From: Mesostigma viride
Taxonomy: Eukaryota; Streptophyta; Mesostigmatophyceae; Mesostigmatales; Mesostigmataceae
Direction of reading: 5' to 3'
Length of the DNA stretch: 64,000 bases
NCBI GenBank assembly: GCA_009746045.1
Contig: RPFO01000072.1
Coordinates: 2,773,971-2,837,970 of the forward strand
In this document: one piece after another, positions 53,380 to 63,394 of the stretch
Layout of the letters: each line of letters opens with the position of its first letter
Numbering within the stretch: the first letter of the stretch is position 1
Program-made: the position numbers and the translations under genes
The notes under the pieces: model-generated
Seen by the model: only the letters and a program-made list of their open reading frames with translations
What the model was told of the DNA's origin: nothing
Databases searched by the model: none

Positions 53380-55442
53380 AGAGGTTTGAGACCTGCAACC
53401 ACAGTGGCGTACACAGCTTTGTCCAGGTTAGCATTTGACAACCATGAATACAGCAGGTAGCTAGCAGGCAGACCCCTGAGATCAGGGTCCTTTTCTACAG
53501 CCAACCTATAATTCTTGCAATCAGTGGCATAGTCTTGCTTGTTGACCTGGTAAGCATTAAGCCAGTTGAAACCACGGATGGATTCAAACTGTGTCCTATC
53601 CACCAGCAAGTGCTTAAGCTCATCCATGAAGGCTGGCCACAATGCAATTGCTAGGTTAGGTGTCCCAGCCTTTTCTTGGTAAATCTGGACCAAGGTTTTA
53701 ATGGCTGGGGCTGACCTATGGATGGTGGTGGATGCACGCAAGGCACTGAACCAGTTCTGGACATTCAGAGACTCAAAACAGTAGTTCAGGCTAAACAAAA
53801 ATTCCTTGGCCTGTTCCTGGGTGTAACCCTCAGGTAAGCCAGGGATTTCTATTTTAGATTCTTTTTGTTTTGGGTTAAACGTACCTTTGACCGGGTCCTT
53901 CTTTTCAGCCAAGAAAGTCTTGACTGCTTGTTGAAGATCAGCCTCCTCCATGTTCGCCCTGCCCCTTTCCAGCTGGGAGATACTGGCCAGGAGGCCATCC
54001 AGCTGGGTGCGCGACAGGTCGTCCATGGGGTTGGTGGCCATGGTCTTGAGCTGTGCCGTGAGTATGGCAAGCAGCTCTTGGACGTCCCCCTTAAGGGTGG
54101 GTGGGGTTGGGTCCACTGGGGTCCCTTTTGCCACCGCCTTGCTCTTATCTGACTGCCCTGGTGTGGGTGCAGTCTGCTGGGCCTCCGCAGAAGGTGGTTG
54201 TGTTCCAGCTTGCTGTGCTAGTGCAGTGGCTGGTGGTGTTCCAGCTGCAGGCGCAGGGTCTTGTTCCCCTTGCCTTACTCCACTGCTGGTAGGAAAACCC
54301 TTGGCCTGGCCAAGCTGCTGCAGCGCTGCTGCTTGGGCTGCCAGGCCGCCCTCACGGGCTATCATGGCCTCTAGGAGTTTATTCTCCACCACCTTGCGGC
54401 GGTGGAGCTCCTGGGCATCCGGGTCACTTGGGGGTTTGCTGGGGGAGCTGGGGACAGTGCCCTGGCTCTTGCCCTGCAGCACCCTTGGTGACACGGCCCC
54501 TCCAACCACCCTTTGGCTCAAATCAGTGCCAGGGGTGGGGAGGGTATGTGCAGGGAGTGCAGGCGTTTCTGTTGCCTGCATCTTCTCCTGCAGCTTGGTC
54601 AGCTGCAACAGGAGGGAATTGAGTTGGTCCGCTGTTAGCGTGACCCCCTCGTCCCCCTGTGCAACAACCAGCTCATTGAAGAGGCGCTCATGGAGCACCT
54701 CTCCAGCTTGCATGGCAGCCAGCTGCTTTTCAGCAGTCATGTTGCGGGCCGCTGTCTTTTTGCGGTCCCGCTCTTGCTGTGCAAGACGGCGTGCCTCTAC
54801 AAACTGGGCGGCGGCCTGTTCGACCGCCTGATTGAGTGGATTCATCTCAATCTCCCCATCAGAAACCCCTGGGGAGAGGGTGACCTCGTCATCAGACAGC
54901 TGAATGCTGCCGATGACGGGTCCTGGGACCTTCTTGGTCCGCATTTTGAACATGTATGCGTCCCTCTTCAGCTTCCTCTCGTACCCCCCCGCTTTCTGAG
55001 CGGATGAGGGGACGATCGGCACCCCCGCTTGTTCTCCACCGCTTTTGGCTATTCCGCCCTCCTCCTGAGGAGGTTGGGACGGTGCCTTAGCGGGGAGGTC
55101 AGCGGGGCTTGCCTGAGGGCTGGGGGACCGCATACTGCTTACGGATTTTTGCGAGCTAGCTGGGCTAGAAAAAACAGATTTTTCGGCCTGTTCGGCCAAG
55201 GAGGTTACCTGTTTTTGCAGGGCTGCCAGCTGCCGCTCTTGGGCGGCTGCCTTGACGCTTTGCTGAGCCATCGCTGTCGCTAGCTGCCTAGCCACTAGCT
55301 GTTCCTGCTCCGCCTGCGCCCTTCTTGCTTTTTTAATTTTCTTGGCCGCAGCCTTCTCCTCTACTGTTGGCACCGTCTGCCAGCCAGCATCATCTATCCG
55401 CTTCTTTTTGAATTTCAGGCCTGGCATAATAGGATCTCCCAT
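53010..55442 (-). CDS. gag: gag of the copia-like element
   Basis: 810 residues, open. It starts MGDPIMPGLKFKKK only 31 bases after the 5' LTR. Residues about 25-90 are charged and Gln/Ala-rich, likely coiled coil (KKARRAQAEQEQLVARQLA). A long low-complexity middle follows, then a capsid-like region (residues about 520-720: IEIPGLPEGYTQEQAKEFLF, NWLNAYQVNKQDYATDCKNY) and a Gln/Lys/Pro-rich tail. The zinc knuckles follow in the -1 frame, and both frames overlap by about 370 bases, so either programmed -1 frameshifting or an indel joins them. Gag forms the particle. Confidence 0.82.
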   Translation of the reverse strand: MGDPIMPGLKFKKKRIDDAGWQTVPTVEEKAAAKKIKKARRAQAEQEQLVARQLATAMAQQSVKAAAQERQLAALQKQVTSLAEQAEKSVFSSPASSQKSVSSMRSPSPQASPADLPAKAPSQPPQEEGGIAKSGGEQAGVPIVPSSAQKAGGYERKLKRDAYMFKMRTKKVPGPVIGSIQLSDDEVTLSPGVSDGEIEMNPLNQAVEQAAAQFVEARRLAQQERDRKKTAARNMTAEKQLAAMQAGEVLHERLFNELVVAQGDEGVTLTADQLNSLLLQLTKLQEKMQATETPALPAHTLPTPGTDLSQRVVGGAVSPRVLQGKSQGTVPSSPSKPPSDPDAQELHRRKVVENKLLEAMIAREGGLAAQAAALQQLGQAKGFPTSSGVRQGEQDPAPAAGTPPATALAQQAGTQPPSAEAQQTAPTPGQSDKSKAVAKGTPVDPTPPTLKGDVQELLAILTAQLKTMATNPMDDLSRTQLDGLLASISQLERGRANMEEADLQQAVKTFLAEKKDPVKGTFNPKQKESKIEIPGLPEGYTQEQAKEFLFSLNYCFESLNVQNWFSALRASTTIHRSAPAIKTLVQIYQEKAGTPNLAIALWPAFMDELKHLLVDRTQFESIRGFNWLNAYQVNKQDYATDCKNYRLAVEKDPDLRGLPASYLLYSWLSNANLDKAVYATVVAGLKPLWNDFRAGMNHIQDCLTPLAIGAPSATPTPKVQQTQGKGQGKKRQLGGQQGGQSKKAKGNQPQGQPGQPAQLKPNQWRRPTPPHLPHPPLHPLLSPPMQVPRTSAPGVAPRDTSGRTASGTPQ

Positions 55443-55473
55443 GATTTTGTCTATGGTAAACGACTTTAATTCA
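55443..55473 (-). other. Very short 5' leader of the copia-like element
   Basis: Only 31 bases separate the 5' LTR from the gag ATG (minus strand TGAATTAAAGTCGTTTACC and on). There is no TGG next to the LTR, so a standard tRNA 3'-end primer site is absent. A primer site complementary to an internal tRNA fragment, as in Drosophila copia, is possible but unidentified. Confidence 0.6.
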
Positions 55474-55627
55474 AGTTAATAAACGAGTGGACCTCTCAAT
55501 GCTCAATGGCCTAACGCATGTGTTTATTACAATAAATCACAAGCCCCGCACCCAACGTGCACAAGGGCATTTAGCATTGTCGACAAGCAACGCCTGCCTG
55601 GCCGCCACGTCTGGAGCAGCCGACAGT

Positions 55628-57116
55628 CAGTGTACAGCCATACGCAATACGCAATCATACGGGGCCCATGGGTATGGTGTATAATACGCCATACGGGGTA
55701 TAATACGCAAATCATACGGGGACTCTTGAAAATGCTGTTTTTTGCATGGTTCAGGGGGTTCTTCAACATTCTGACCAATCAGGCATGTTTTTTTTGTGTT
55801 CTTGCAACACCACTTGCCTTTATTTAACACATCATCACATAATATTGCCGTTGCCGTCGCTGCATGCCTACAAATACAAGCATTGTACATCTGTTGTTAT
55901 TAATAATGTCTGTAAATAGCACAAAATAACAAAGTTGTATGCACAATCAGTGCACACCTGAAAAGGATAATAACACAAGTAGATATGCATGCACATTGAC
56001 ACTTGCAGTGGTATAGAGATCGCTGCCACCATTACTGTATGTTGAAGTTAAAAAACCATGCCATCACTGCATGGAATGGCTATACTAGGACTGAAATACT
56101 GCACATGGTCAGTCGGCCAACTTGCCAAAAGTAATAAGACATTGTGCCAGAAACAGACATCTTGCCTACTCGTGGTAGGCCACCATGCAATATTGATCTA
56201 CATGAAGCAAGAATCCATACGGGCTGCCAACAATGTGGCTAGCGTGCAGGATAGCATGCATGCCAGCAACCCGACCCAGCTTCCCTAAACCATTAACACA
56301 TATGGTACGGTGGCTGGCTAGCAGCAGCGTGCATGGCTAAATAAGGCATTTATGTGCATCGCGAGTCACACCAAATACCCCGCAGCCTGCGACGTAATGC
56401 CTCCGGCGGCCTCTTGCACTCGCTCACTCTTGCCTCCTTCGCATACGTAGCGCCCATGATATGGCGGGTGCTAGCCTTGCTCGGGTGGTAGAACCCGAGA
56501 ATTTTGCATCCAAAAGTGTGCACGTCACTGAGCTAGTAGTTACCTGTCGGCTGCCCTTTCTTGTTGAGAGTCTGTTCTTTCACGATGTGTGTCCAGACAG
56601 TCTCGAATACGGCCTGCATCTCGTCGGCCCCATTATCATCGTGTTCCATAGACCCACACCATCACCGTCGCTAGCCATGGTGCCTGGATGTCAATTGTGC
56701 TACGATTAAATGTTAGGTGCCAGATGCGCGCCCTTGTTGGCAGACAACATAACTTCGTCTGTTCGTCACCTAATTTCCTCGTCCTTCGTCTCCTATACCC
56801 TAGTCCGACACGCAGCAATCTGCAGCAATGCACGTACAGTCGTACATGCACGGCCAGCTTGGCACCTGCATCTAGTTCCGGCTCCACGTGCCGTCCAAAA
56901 TGATGCCAGAAGCTACTTCGAACGAGGTTCATACGCAAAAAATACGCAAAAAATACGCAAAAAATACGCAAAAAATACGCAAAAAATACGCAATACGCAA
57001 AAAATACGCAAAAAATACGCAGTGCGTATTTTTTTCCCCATTTTCATACGGAAATCTTGCGTATGGCGTATAGTACGCGCCATACGGCGTATTATACGCC
57101 GTATGGCTGTTCACTG
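55628..57116. mobile_element. Non-autonomous hAT-like transposon in the copia 5' LTR
   Basis: 1489 bp with terminal inverted repeat CAGTG(T/A)ACAGCCATACG and an 8-bp target duplication CCGACAGT (55620-55627, 57117-57124). Both CAGTG termini and 8-bp duplications are typical of hAT elements. The uninterrupted site is visible in the other LTR. Subterminal regions are dense in ATACG/CATACG motifs in both directions, likely transposase-binding sites. No transposase domain found, and ORFs inside look random. Confidence 0.85.
56931..57021. repeat. A-rich minisatellite inside the hAT-like element
   Basis: About eight copies of the 11-mer AAAAAATACGC, one shortened to AATACGC. The following GCGTATTTTTTT (57024-57035) is complementary to the last unit and can form a hairpin. 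Confidence 0.9.
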
Positions 57117-57417
57117 CCGACAGTGGCCGTTGGGCTCTGTGGTGCAGCCTGAGTGGCGCGACGCCACTGCTAGACTCTCAGGACCTTAGTCCAACATCCG
57201 ACACCTCAATGTCAGTCCCGAGTGGGTACTGGCGACGCCGTACCGCCAATCCTACTTGGGTACTGGCGTCCGTCACCAGGACTCGGCTATCGAATAGTCT
57301 AGCCTGCCGAATCACATATAGCCGGGACTTCTGACCGAGCCTACACGTGCGAAACCCCAGATAGCACATTGCTATCTGGTACTTAGCCTATGTCCACGAC
57401 TAGAGGCTAACTAGGGC

Positions 57418-58330
57418 AACCTGAGGCGGAGGGCTGACAGCCGCGGAACAAGCCGCTGCCAACCTGCAAGCAGGCGGTCCGCCAGTACCCAATTCCGAAC
57501 AATGTCGGGGTAGTACAGGTGCAGACAGGCCTTGGCGTGCTGGCATAAGGTACGCCCCCGCCCCCCTCTGGCACTAGTGGTACATACTGTAGACAGCAGA
57601 AATCCACTCACAGAAAATGGCTTCCGCGTCAGCTGGGTCGACAGGGCCAGGTGGCGCCCACGCCACGTAGACAGCCGCCGCGCGCCGGTACGCTGGCAAG
57701 GTACACACAGGGTTGACTGTGCCCTCCAAAAGTGCCAAGTCCCGACGGCGTCGCGCCCCCTCAGGCCCAGGGGTGGGATGCACGTCACCACACCGGGTCA
57801 AGTCAGGAATCCAAGCGCCACGCCGACTGGCCTTGTCAGCTGGGTTGTGGTCGGTATAGCCACCCAGACCCAATGGCTCTGCATGTCGCCAGCCAGTGAC
57901 AGAGCGCAGTAGCGCCGAACCAGCTGGTTGAGGCGGTAGGAAGACGACCGCCCTCTGACAAACGCCCCCACCACAGCACTAGAGTCCACGAGCCGGACGA
58001 CTCACTTACCTCGACACGCCTTGGTCCGGCACGACCACTCAACCGCCTGCGTCGCAACAATGGCCTCCTTGACGTTGATGTGGTTAGGCTGCCCCCGCCA
58101 CCTGTAGGACAATGCCGTACGCCAGTGGCCACTATCCAGCAGGCTGTAGTCCCCCTCCTCCATGTGCTCCAGGTCCCAGTCCTCCCCAGACGTTAAAGCT
58201 GTCGTCCGCCACCCCCGCGCCTCGCGCCGGGTCGCCAGCCAGGCACAATCGGCCCCAGGCAGGTCCCTGTAGACTATACCCCACCGCCGGAACTGCTCGC
58301 ATCACTTGCGACGACCCGGTCAGAAAGGGG
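57418..58330 (-). pseudogene. RNase H of the DIRS-like element
   Basis: DIRS-type RNase H over several frames. VVASDASSSGGGV (first Asp, about 58275-58315) and HINVKEAIVATQAVEW (Glu, about 58040-58085) are followed by the Asp in DSSAVVGAFVRGRSSSYRLN (57930-57990) and TDHNPADKASRRGAW (57815-57860). It continues towards the recombinase as CGDVHPTPGPEG and an Arg/Leu-rich stretch that is cut at 57418 by the copia-like element. Frameshifts near 58130, 57985 and 57850. Confidence 0.75.
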
Positions 58331-59431
58331 CCGGGCCCTGGCAGCCCTCAAAAAGGGGGCCATGCAGGTCGATCGCCGCCTCGGAAGCTCCTGGCGGGCC
58401 CCCGCAGGGAGGCGCCAGCGGCGCCCAGGCAGGGAGGCGTTCATGGCTGCTAGCAGCCGATACGTCTCAGACCACACCGAGAGCATGGGGCGGCACAGCA
58501 GATGCATCCACACCCACTTCCCAAGCACAGAACTAAGTTCGCGGTTACTAGTATGTAAACCCGCGATCCAAGATTCTATGAGTGGCAGCGATAACCGCCA
58601 CCACAGTGACGCTCAGGAACAGGGACCACGTACGTACGTCACCATCTCTTTGGTGAATGACACCCACCGCCTGCACACCAGTCCAGTGCTCAGCAGCTGT
58701 CTCCCGTACCACCTTGTCAGACTTCTGCACCAGCCCAACAGCGGCGTAGGCAGCCTGAACACGATCTAGCTGCTGATTCACCCCATCCACCGACGCACAG
58801 TGGGTGAAATGGAGGTCATCGATAGTCACAGCATGCATACCTTCCAGATCCTGCATGCCGAGATTCGAAGCACAGCGAGGGCGCCAAGGGCGCAGCAGGG
58901 TCCTCCTCCAGCCTCAGCCGGACGGTCTCCCCCGCCTCGAGTTGGCATCCGCCACCAGGATCAGCGCTGACATGTCGATGCTCAGCCCACGACTAGCCTC
59001 CAACGGGGGCTTGGGGCCACAGCGGTACAGCACAGACTGGTGCACACACTGGGCCACGGCGACGGCCAGCTTGTTTCCCATTGGCAAGCACAACATCCAC
59101 GGCAACACCTTCCCACGAGCCCCACTCAGGCCCACAAGATCCGACCACACCGGCATCCAGGCACAGTTCCGCCGCATCCAGACGGGCAGGCGGAGTCTGT
59201 TGTAGTGTACTAATCCAAATCTGATACGCCCCCAAAAACATCCTCCCCATTGCGCGTGGGCAAATCGCAAATCACGCCAAGGTGTGGTAAAAAAGCGGGC
59301 ATGCATAGGGTCTGGTAGTGGCAATGATGTTGCCACGTCGGTTGTCCACAATCAGCCGTATACGGCCGTCGGGCTTTCTGACCCCAAAAGTACCGTTCAC
59401 CATAGGCGGCGATCCTCCTCAAAAAATCCAC
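58331..59431 (-). pseudogene. Reverse transcriptase of the DIRS-like element
   Basis: Fragments in several frames. About 59350-59430: the region that should carry the 'FG-K--GR-RLI-D-R' motif. 58914-59351: FFTTPWRDLRFAHAQWGGCF and LPMGNKLAVAVAQCVHQSVL, a stretch conserved in DIRS-like RTs. 58548-58856: AVTIDDLHFTHCASVDG with an IDD active site where YVDD is usual, then AYAAVGLVQKSDKVVRE. The gene is decayed. Together with the neighbouring RNase H and the distant recombinase, the assignment to a YR retrotransposon is fairly firm. Confidence 0.72.
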
Positions 59432-59747
59432 CCAAAATTACCCCCCTCTCCACACACACCGTGCAAAACCGCGCGAACTCCTCCATGCTACACCCCCGCG
59501 AGATCCGCATGCATCGACTTCTAGCTAGCTGCAAGAACATAGCCAAACCCCCTCATATGGCAACGTGCAATTCAGCAATATTTGTTATCCAAAAAAAAAA
59601 TTAAAAATATATTCAAATAGCCCAACATTGGATCTCGGATCCTATTGAACCGTTTTTCCAAATTCGGCGCGACGCTCCGGCGCCCACATTTGGCGCGATT
59701 CTGCATTCTACGAAAAATTACTGGCCACGCCCGTAACAAGTTCACAG
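59432..59747. other. Unassigned DNA right of the DIRS-like RT
   Basis: No gene recognised. It may contain the 5' end of the DIRS-like element. Contains an A10 run at about 59591-59600. Confidence 0.4.
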
Positions 59748-59955
59748 ACGGAGTGTTAATGCATCATCCATGGGGGTCCCATTATAGGCAGGGCGTGGCT
59801 AAATTCTTAAATGCATCATCCATGGCCATTATGGGCGCACATGCGCTGGGGCCCGCGGCGCGTGGTAGGCTAATCGAGTTAAGCCTTACTAATCTACACT
59901 ACTGCTATATTCCCTAGCTAGACTGGGGGTGCCTGCCAAGGCCTGCCAAGGCATG
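59748..59955 (-). mobile_element. LINE-like element, internal 3' fragment
   Basis: It matches 48620-48830 of element A: two GCATCATCCATGG blocks, CCATTATGGGCGCACATGCG, TAATCTACACTACTG, TATATTCCCTAG and GCCTGCCA. It covers the end of ORF1 and the start of the 3' UTR only. Both ends are broken. Confidence 0.75.
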
Positions 59956-61513
59956 GCTATTAAGGGGACTCGCACGTCCAAAAACCTGAAAAACTGGCTT
60001 TAATGAATATCAGTTCCAATGCACTTGGGAACCATCTAGTGATGATTGAGTACCATAAATATGATGTTTGGACATTCATGCCACGTACCATTTGTTGGGG
60101 GTACTACCCCCAACCACGCACCGGTGGCGAGCTAAAAATATCTAAAAAGACGCTATTTATGAGATATTTTGCCCAAGACAAACCACTTATTATCCAAATG
60201 ACCTGCCCATACATTCCTGCAAAGTTCCCCCACTTCTAAAAAATCTGGGCTATTCACATGGTCAAAATAATCACATTTGTTTGAGTTATTAATTTCCCCG
60301 CAAAATGGGTACTTTTTTGAGAAAAAAAAAATAAATCCAATCATCAACACATCGAATGGGGTCATCCATATATGCGAAATTCCACTGAGTGGGGGGAAAC
60401 ACAACCCCAAAGTTTGAGCTCATTCTGACAAGCGTAGCTCAAGTTATTGATTTTCCTGTGATGCCACCTGGGTAGACGCTAAAAGAGAATTGAGCTAGTG
60501 CTGAGCCAAAATGACATCTGTTTTGCTACCCTAGACACCCAAAAACATGCCCACTTTGATCACGGAGTGTGGGGAGGATGTCCGGAGCGTCATACACCCC
60601 ACCCCTCCATCGGCACAGCCAGCCTTGTGAGTCTACCCTTAACAACAAGGCTGGTAGGACGACACGCCTGAGCAGCATATGTAATGCCTATCTCAGGCTA
60701 ATAATGTGTGATTTTGTGCCAACAACCAAGTTGTTCCACCCAACAACACATTAAAAACCCTCTTCCAAAATGCCCAACAAGCCGGACACGTGGAGGACCA
60801 CACACGCAGTATATAAAGAGAAAATAAGCTGACTTTTTATCCAGCCAACCTGTGGCTAGCTGCTCTGGTTAGCATAACAAAGGCTATCATTTACTCAGTG
60901 GGAAAGGTGAAGAGACCATTGGAACAACCTACCTGACGCAAAGCATTGTGTCCCGCAAAATGCACACTGCCTCCTTTCTAACAAGCACGAGCCACTTTCT
61001 TTAGGAGACAGGTGCCAGCTTGTCAGTGTCTGGGGAATATGATGCCGCTGCTTAGGAAGACCGCGTGAATTTCCTCGAACACAACTGTCTACTGTCGTCT
61101 GTCCCAACTCAGTCCTCACAGGAGGACTGAGTTGACAATTTTCAACCGCGTGTAGCGACTAGGTGGGGGGTCCATCCCAAATGTTTTGATGTGGATCGGG
61201 GGTGTACTAGATGTCATTTTGTTGGCAAAAATACTGCATATGTGAAAACTTGACCCGAACACCTGAAAATTATACGGACGTTGGGCACCCCTCGCGAATT
61301 TGCATTTTTCGGGATAAGAACGAGTGGGAAAAATTCAATCAAATCCTGGTGCATGAAGAAAAAATATAGGCATGTAAACAATATAGTTCTTGAAACGTGG
61401 CAAAAAACTGGGCTCAATTTGGCCACTGCAACTGCCTGAAACAATTAAAAAACTCTCAGTCCTCAGGAGAGGAATGGGGCTTTTGCTAACTTTGCTAGCA
61501 TGTAAGTGCGGTC
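59956..61513. other. Unassigned AT-rich DNA
   Basis: About 1.55 kb without a gene that I can support. A perfect 13-bp hairpin lies at 61105-61134 (CAACTCAGTCCTC, loop ACAG). A related CTCAGTCCTCAGGAGAGG occurs at about 61457. Other short features are AAAAAAAAATAAATCC at 60326 and GGGGGTACTACCCCC at about 60097. It could hold a decayed DNA transposon, but no ends were found. Confidence 0.4.
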
Positions 61514-61526
61514 ATACTACACAATA

Positions 61527-63376
61527 GACCGACGCTATTACGCAATATACGATGAGCAAACGCCCATCGACGCAACGCAGCCTGACGGCTGCGCTCGGCA
61601 ATGAAAATACGTCTGCAGCTCCGGCTGCAGCTTCGCCATCAGCAGGGCCGGAAGGCGGTGGTGACCCTAGTCGCGCACTGGTTGTCGCCCAGCACCCTCC
61701 CGGGCTTCCTGCCTCGCCCTCAGCCTCGCCCGAGCCAAAACGCAGCCGCCCAACCGAACCAAGCTGGTCTGAGCGCGACTTTGACGTTGACGGGTTATTT
61801 TCCACCTTCGACGGTGCCAGACCCGGCTTTTTCGACATGCCACCCATCAAGATACTGGAGCTCGTGTTTTATGGGTCATACGCCTCCATTTTCGACCTGT
61901 GCCAGCGCCTTCACAGCCATTACCGCCTCCGCCCTGGACCTGACGGCCGGTTTACTCACCGACCTGAGAACCTGGCCCGCTGGTCTCGCCCCCGTCTTCA
62001 GCTCGCCGCCCTCTTTTCCATCCTTGACCGCTCTGTCACGGACCTCTGGACCCCCTCCCCCTTGACCGAATCCACCTTCCTCCTCCACCTCCAAGAAACC
62101 ATCTCACAGCACGTGACGCCCCTAGCTGCAGATGTGGCAGCTGTGGGTCGCACGCTGGCTGCTGAGCTCCCCACCATCCCCACCGCCACCGCCACCCTCC
62201 TCGCCTCCACCCCCCCCTCCGCCTCCACCGACTCCATCACCGCCCAGCTCCGCGACATTGACCAACGTCTTAAGGATAATGCCATCGCTATCGAGGTCCT
62301 GCAGAACACCGCGGGCCTCACCGCCCAGGCGGTGAAGGACATTGCCGCCAAGCCAGCCTCTGCTGGCCTGGCCGGCGATGCTCCTCCCATCACGACCTGG
62401 GCGGACATGCTTAAGCAGCACACCACCTCCACCACCTCCGCCGTCGCAGCCCAGCTCCAGCGGCAGACGCTTGACCTCCGCGAGGAGGCCGAGCTTGCCA
62501 AGCGCAGCCTTAACGTCATTGTCAAGAACCTCGACATGGAGGAAGGTGAGAATTCCGAGAAGCTTGCACGTGCGTTTGAGAGAGAAATTCTTAGTCGCAT
62601 GGGCCTTACTGGTGAGATCGACCTGGTCGCCCACCGCCTTCCCCGCGCGGGGTAAGGCAGGGCCGCCCCCGCTCCTTCTCACCTTTAAGACCCCGGCGGA
62701 CAAGATTTCTTTTCTCCGACGCCGCAAGCGGCTCGAGAAGACTCTCTTCACCCTTGACGACGACTTGACCCTGGCGCAGCAACAACGGCGACGGGAGCTA
62801 TGGCCCATCTACCTCCAGCTCCGGCAGACCAAGGCGGGGCAGCCGGTGTACTGGAAGGGGGCGGCCATCTACGTCGGCCACAAGCCCTGGCAGGCGACCC
62901 CCGCGGCCCCAACGACTCCAGACGCCCCAGCTTAGGGGAATACAGCAGTAGTAGTGTAGAATAGATAGACCGTGGCCATGTACATGTACGCCTCCTAGAG
63001 GCACTACCCTAGCTAAGCCACACGCTTTATTTAATCATGTACATGTGTGCCTATGATGTGCCACACTCCAGATGATGCCTAGCTTTATTTAGCTATGTTG
63101 TGCCCATGCAGGGAGTAACTCTCTGCTGAGACGCCATGCCCTAGCCTTTTGTATAGCTATGCTGATCTTCCCCCCCATGACAGGCTCCCCCTTCGCTGGG
63201 CATAGCTTGAAGATCATGGGGATGCAAGTGCCCTGGTGCACCTAGAGCAAGGGTCCTTTACATCCCCACCCTTGCAGGAAGTAGCTTAGGATGTATGATA
63301 GGCCATATGCCCCCTCTCAAGGGCTATGTGCTACATATACTCCCAACGGAGTTATGTTACAATTCAATTCAATTCA
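61527..63376 (+). mobile_element. ORF1-only LINE-like element B
   Basis: 1850 bp flanked by a 13-bp target duplication ATACTACACAATA (61514-61526, 63377-63389). It has a 25-base 5' UTR, one ORF1, a ~440 bp 3' UTR, the stem-loop ACTCCCAACGGAGT (about 63340-63353) and an AATTC-repeat tail. Same family as element A, but with a different 5' UTR and tail repeat. No RT or endonuclease. Confidence 0.87.
61552..62935 (+). pseudogene. LINE ORF1-type protein (element B, one frameshift)
   Basis: It starts MSKRPSTQRSLTAALGNENT, like element A. Frame 61552-62655 holds the N-terminus, LRDIDQRLKDNAIAIEVLQN and the RRM start NVIVKNLDMEEGENSEKLAR. At about 62652 (CGCGCGGGGTAAGG) it meets a stop. In another frame the protein continues to 62935: KAGPPPLLLTFKTPADKISF, LFTLDDDLTLAQQQRRRELW and QPVYWKGAAIYVGHKPWQAT. 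A change of one or two bases separates it from an intact gene. The C-terminal end (GHKPWQA) is in frame here, whereas element A ends differently. Confidence 0.8.
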
Positions 63377-63394
63377 ATACTACACAATACCGTG

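Larger units (their letters stand above)
46591..57412 (-). mobile_element. Ty1/copia-like LTR retrotransposon with unusual domain order
   Basis: LTRs at 46591-47033 and 55474-57412 (the latter enlarged by a hAT-like insertion), with termini AGTTA...TAACT instead of TG...CA. Target duplication AGGGC (46586-46590, 57413-57417). Without its two insertions it would be about 7.3 kb. Minus-strand order: gag, zinc knuckle, integrase, protease-like, RT, RNase H. Integrase before RT is copia-like. Protease after integrase is not. Frameshifts lie at the gag/pol overlap, near 52070 and near 48125. Confidence 0.9.
55474..57412 (-). repeat. 5' LTR of the copia-like element, split by a hAT-like insertion
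   Basis: LTR parts 55474-55627 and 57117-57412, 442 bp after removing the insertion and one copy of its target duplication. It is very close to the 3' LTR (differences such as TAGCATTG against TAGTATTG and CGCCTGCC against CGCCCTGCC). Confidence 0.9.
45958..59431 (-). mobile_element. DIRS-like (tyrosine recombinase) retrotransposon, split by a copia-like element
   Basis: RT and RNase H lie at 57418-59431 and the tyrosine recombinase at 45958-46585, all on the minus strand. They become neighbours if 46591-57412 and one AGGGC target copy are removed. RT, RNase H and YR in this order is the hallmark of DIRS/Ngaro-type elements. Coordinates span coding parts only. The terminal repeats and any gag were not found. 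Confidence 0.8.
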
